10,118 nt of DNA from Euperipatoides rowelli. Taxonomy: Eukaryota > Onychophora > Udeonychophora > Euonychophora > Peripatopsidae. A program made the position numbers and the translations under genes. Where the stretch lies: NCBI GenBank assembly GCA_003024985.2, contig PXIH01S0060464.1; one strand, given 5' to 3'. The notes under the pieces are model-generated. The model had not been told where the DNA came from and ran no database searches. It saw only the letters and a program-made list of their open reading frames with translations. Below are positions 8,002 to 10,118 of this stretch, one piece after another (the first letter of the stretch is position 1; every line of letters begins with the position of its first letter).

Positions 8002-8180
8002 ATAATTTTTATAAGCTTTGTTAAACATTTTATTATAGCACAAATTAAAATGGCATATTAATATTCTTTCAAAATGAAATTTAAAAATAGCAACATGTTT
8101 TAGCATTTTTACAGAAATCTAAAAACAATTTAGTTTAAGTATAGGCCCTTAACAAATAAAATTGATTATTTCTTTTGCAA

Positions 8181-8219
8181 CATTTGACAATTTAAATAAT
8201 TTTAAACTGTTGTCAAATG
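8181..8219. repeat. Inverted repeat CATTTGACAA
   Basis: CATTTGACAA at 8181-8190 is exactly reverse-complemented at 8210-8219. TTTAAA blocks pair inside it, so the stem could be longer with a small bulge. It is AT-rich and may be chance. Confidence 0.55.
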
Positions 8220-8346
8220 AACTCAAAATTATTTAATGCTTAATAAACATATAATATATTCAGCCTTTAAAATAATCGTAGAACAAAATATAATGGTTGT
8301 CATATTAATATTTATGCTTTAATAGTCTAAGTCTGCCACTCATTTT

Positions 8347-8395
8347 TAGTTCAACTCTACATCTTATCTAAAAGATAAGATGTAGAGTTGAACTA
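8347..8395. repeat. Perfect 23 bp stem hairpin
   Basis: The left arm at 8347-8369 (starting TAGTTCAACTCTACATC) is an exact reverse complement of the right arm at 8373-8395, separated by AAA. A perfect 49 bp near-palindrome is far beyond chance in 10 kb and has gathered no mutation, so it is recent, maintained or an artefact. It could form a cruciform or an RNA hairpin from either strand. A loop of three and a fully paired stem are unlike a typical animal pre-miRNA, which is longer with mismatches. Confidence 0.9.
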
Positions 8396-8460
8396 GATCA
8401 CCATCTAGTAACCATTTGTAGTAATGACTGCAAACAGTTATTTCTGAGTTACTGGTGATC
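8396..8460. repeat. 65 bp imperfect hairpin abutting the perfect one
   Basis: GATCACCA at 8396-8403 and GTAAC at 8407-8411 pair with GTTACTGGTGATC at 8448-8460, leaving a three-base bulge. Inside, TTTGTAGT (8415-8422) pairs with ACTGCAAA (8427-8434) apart from one G-T pair, with a four-base AATG loop. Size and mismatches are closer to a small RNA precursor than the neighbouring perfect stem, but expression cannot be judged from sequence. Confidence 0.6.
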
Positions 8461-9072
8461 TTTCTACAATTCAATTGGAGTTAAATTAGTAAATCATAGT
8501 GACTTCAAAAATATAGAAAACAGTCGCACAATTCACAGTTAAAAGCAATCTTTTCGTTCTGCTTTGATGAATTTTGGCATCATATTAAAATCGACAAATT
8601 TACTTACCAAAAGGAAGCTGACTCTTCCTAAAATATTTACTCACCTTTGGCATCATAACTAACACATTTTAAAAGTAATATTTTGTTTATAATGTGTATA
8701 AACAAATTTTAATGGAAAAATGCCATATTAAGACAACCTCTAAATTACATCAATTCATTCTAGAAATAAACTTTTTACTCCAAAACTGCATTTCTTGAAT
8801 AATAACGATGCACTCTTCGCTCACAATAATTCTTAAACATTTTTTAATTAATTCCTTCATCTCATTTTCTGATTGTTCTATCTGAAGTCCATAGGGAAAT
8901 ACTGTATCTAGTCATAGATATTGATTTTTTCCCAAGACATTGAGAAATTTCATAACCTCTTTTTCTATGCATAAAGTGACATCACTCTATATGCATGTAA
9001 TATTAAATAAATTTTATGAACTCCCAGAGGGGTTCCAAGGGACCTAAAGTAATTAGTTTTAATCCAATTTTT

Positions 9073-9099
9073 AACATGTAAAAAAAAAATTTACATGTT
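9073..9099. repeat. AT-rich palindrome AACATGTAAA / TTTACATGTT
   Basis: Two exact 10 bp reverse-complement arms flank a seven-base A run. The motif is low in complexity and without a clear role. Confidence 0.7.
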
Positions 9100-9381
9100 T
9101 TTTAACCGGGTGGAAGGTCAGGTGATAAACAAAATTTAACACAAAATGTTATTTCTATATAAATAGGCTAATTTAACCAAATATTAATTAGATGAAAAAT
9201 TATACCATATATAATGTATATATACTGTGTATTTATACTGCATATACAGTACATATTGTATAACAATGCATATTTCCCAGAAAAGAAAAGAAAAAAAAAT
9301 ACATTTTCAGTAATGTTACTACCAGTAATCATTTAAAAATTATTAAAATAGTCGAGTATTAGTTACGCCTTTAACACTAAC

Positions 9382-9591
9382 CAATTGTTTTATGCACTTT
9401 AGCAATATTGGTGGCTGGAGTTTCACCCAACTCAGACAGCTGATATAACACCTCCAAGGTGTAAATAATTAACATAATATCTTGCACGGTCAACATCAGA
9501 CATATATCCTGGTACGCTCGTTGCTCCAAGTTATCCATAATGGCATCTTCATTAGCTTCTACTTGGCACAGTTTTCCCAGAATTTCCATGC
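9382..9591 (-). CDS. ARID2: ARID2 (BAF200) internal exon: end of the armadillo-like region
   Basis: This 210 bp internal exon encodes 69 whole codons plus a split codon at each end. The peptide starts GMEILGKLCQVEANEDAI, runs through an LEVLYQLSELGET helix and ends AKVHKTI. It resembles the segment of animal ARID2 that reads, from memory, LEVLYMLTEMGD then IAKVEKSI in vertebrates. ARID2 is a DNA-binding subunit of the PBAF chromatin remodeller in the nucleus. This part belongs to the alpha-helical armadillo-like region between the ARID and RFX domains. Seen directly: on the minus strand the acceptor is a pyrimidine-rich tract ending CTCTACAG (AG at 9593-9592), and the donor is G|GTTAGT (GT at 9381-9380). 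The exon enters with two bases of a split codon (phase 1) and leaves with one base, G, which the next exon completes to GAG (Glu). The preceding exon lies outside the window. The ATG at 9589 is the internal Met of GMEIL, not a start. Confidence 0.87.
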
Positions 9592-10118
9592 CTGTAGAGA
9601 AGAAATTACAATAAAGTAAAAAATAATAATACATGAATTAGAAACATTGAATGAAGATTTACTGTAGATCTAAAAAAATTGTTTACATTATTTTCAAAAC
9701 ACAAATATACTTTCAAATAAGTTAAACATTAGACTTGCTGCAATTACAATTAGCCATAAAGTTCAAATTTATAGATCTGTCTCTTCTAAATTTACATTTT
9801 AACTGTATCCTTTTTTAAATTCAAATAGTTACTGGAGAAAACACAACCACTGCAGCCTCCAGAAACAAATAGCCTAATTCATTTTATAATTTTTTCCATC
9901 TTTTTTTTTCTTTTTCTTTCTTTTATAAGTCATAAACATGTCAATAAGGTCAATCACGATTACCGATCAATCGCTAAGTGATTTTTGGTCCATCGACAAT
10001 AATATTTGAAAAAAAAAAAAAATGTTAAAACAATGCATACTATGAAATTAATCATAATCAATTTCATAATAATTGATTATTATGATTTTTTCCATCTTTT
10101 TTTTTCTTTTTCTTTCTT
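9592..10118 (-). other. ARID2 intron, 5' neighbour cut by the window edge
   Basis: This is the intron upstream of the GMEIL exon on the minus strand. It ends in the acceptor TTCTCTACAG and continues past the right edge. No coding signal is visible. From 9889 onward it holds the 34 bp direct repeats and an AT-rich stem-loop, annotated separately. Confidence 0.75.
9889..10118. repeat. Perfect 34 bp pyrimidine direct repeats, 196 bp period, running off the edge
   Basis: The block starting ATTTTTTCCATC, followed by T9, C and TTTTTCTTTCTT, occurs at 9889-9922 and again identically at 10085-10118, the last base of the window. The interval contains AATCATAATCAATT (about 10050) and its bulged reverse complement AATTGATTATTATGATT (about 10070-10086), which form an AT-rich stem just before the second copy. 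It may be the first full unit of a roughly 196 bp tandem repeat that continues outside the window, or a recent insertion flanked by a long duplication. Confidence 0.75.

Larger units (their letters stand above)
6555..9381 (-). other. ARID2 intron (2827 bp)
   Basis: This is a phase-1 intron between the GMEIL exon and the ILVNL exon, with donor GTTAGT and acceptor TTTGCAG on the minus strand. It is AT-rich and has no coding sequence I can support. It contains the diverged duplication at 6824-7060, the hAT MITE at 7311-8001, a stem at 8181-8219 and the paired hairpins at 8347-8460. From about 8461 to 9380 I see only AT-rich sequence with a small AT palindrome around 9073-9099 and TA-rich microsatellite-like sequence at 9200-9260. 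Confidence 0.8.

Noticed and set aside
8347-8395. Annotating the perfect hairpin as a microRNA gene
   Set aside because: The stem is too short, fully paired and has a three-base loop; without small RNA data it is only a palindrome.
1-10118. CRISPR arrays, prokaryotic operons, tRNA, rRNA or a new defence system
   Set aside because: No regularly spaced repeats with unique spacers, no ribosome binding sites, no cloverleaf or rRNA motifs; the window is animal intron sequence with spliced exons.

Overview
This is AT-rich nuclear DNA from an animal, almost certainly an invertebrate. It contains three internal exons of one protein-coding gene on the minus strand, separated by introns of 2.8 to 3.7 kb that are full of decayed transposable elements. 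Evidence for an animal is the exons with GT-AG borders and pyrimidine tracts, a recognisable animal chromatin gene, hAT-type miniature elements and a decayed animal-type Mutator-like transposase. The phylum cannot be fixed from this window.

Host gene. Read right to left, exons at 9591-9382, 6554-6393 and 2708-2648 join in a compatible phase (1, 1, 1, then 2) into 433 bases with no stop codon. The product matches ARID2 (BAF200), the ARID/RFX subunit of the PBAF SWI/SNF remodelling complex. The exons cover the end of the armadillo-like helical region, a low-complexity Ser/Thr/Ala/Gln linker, and the first residues of the RFX-type winged helix. The N-terminal ARID domain lies beyond the right edge. 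The rest of the RFX domain, the long Gln-rich region and the C-terminal zinc fingers lie beyond the left edge.

Introns, left to right. At 186-867 a broken Mutator-like transposase copy lies on the plus strand, antisense to ARID2. At 1821-1976 there is a long imperfect inverted repeat, followed at 2010-2303 by a segment with a TATA-like box and a polyadenylation signal that may be part of an LTR. At 2890-3522 a hAT-like non-autonomous element appears to hold a second hAT-like element (3011-3413). A 300 bp stretch near 3680-3970 is rich in the 7-mer TACTGTA/TACAGTA. Positions 4390-4730 hold two short inverted repeats. Positions 6118-6198 and 6826-7060 hold diverged duplications and a stem. At 7311-8001 there is a well-delimited hAT MITE with perfect 8 bp target-site duplications. 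At 8347-8460 two hairpins stand side by side, one a perfect 23 bp stem. At 9889-10118 a perfect 34 bp direct repeat recurs with a 196 bp period and runs to the window edge.

There is no sign of a prokaryotic operon, CRISPR array, defence locus, rRNA or tRNA. The most useful results are the reconstructed ARID2 exons and the element boundaries. No new biological system is evident.
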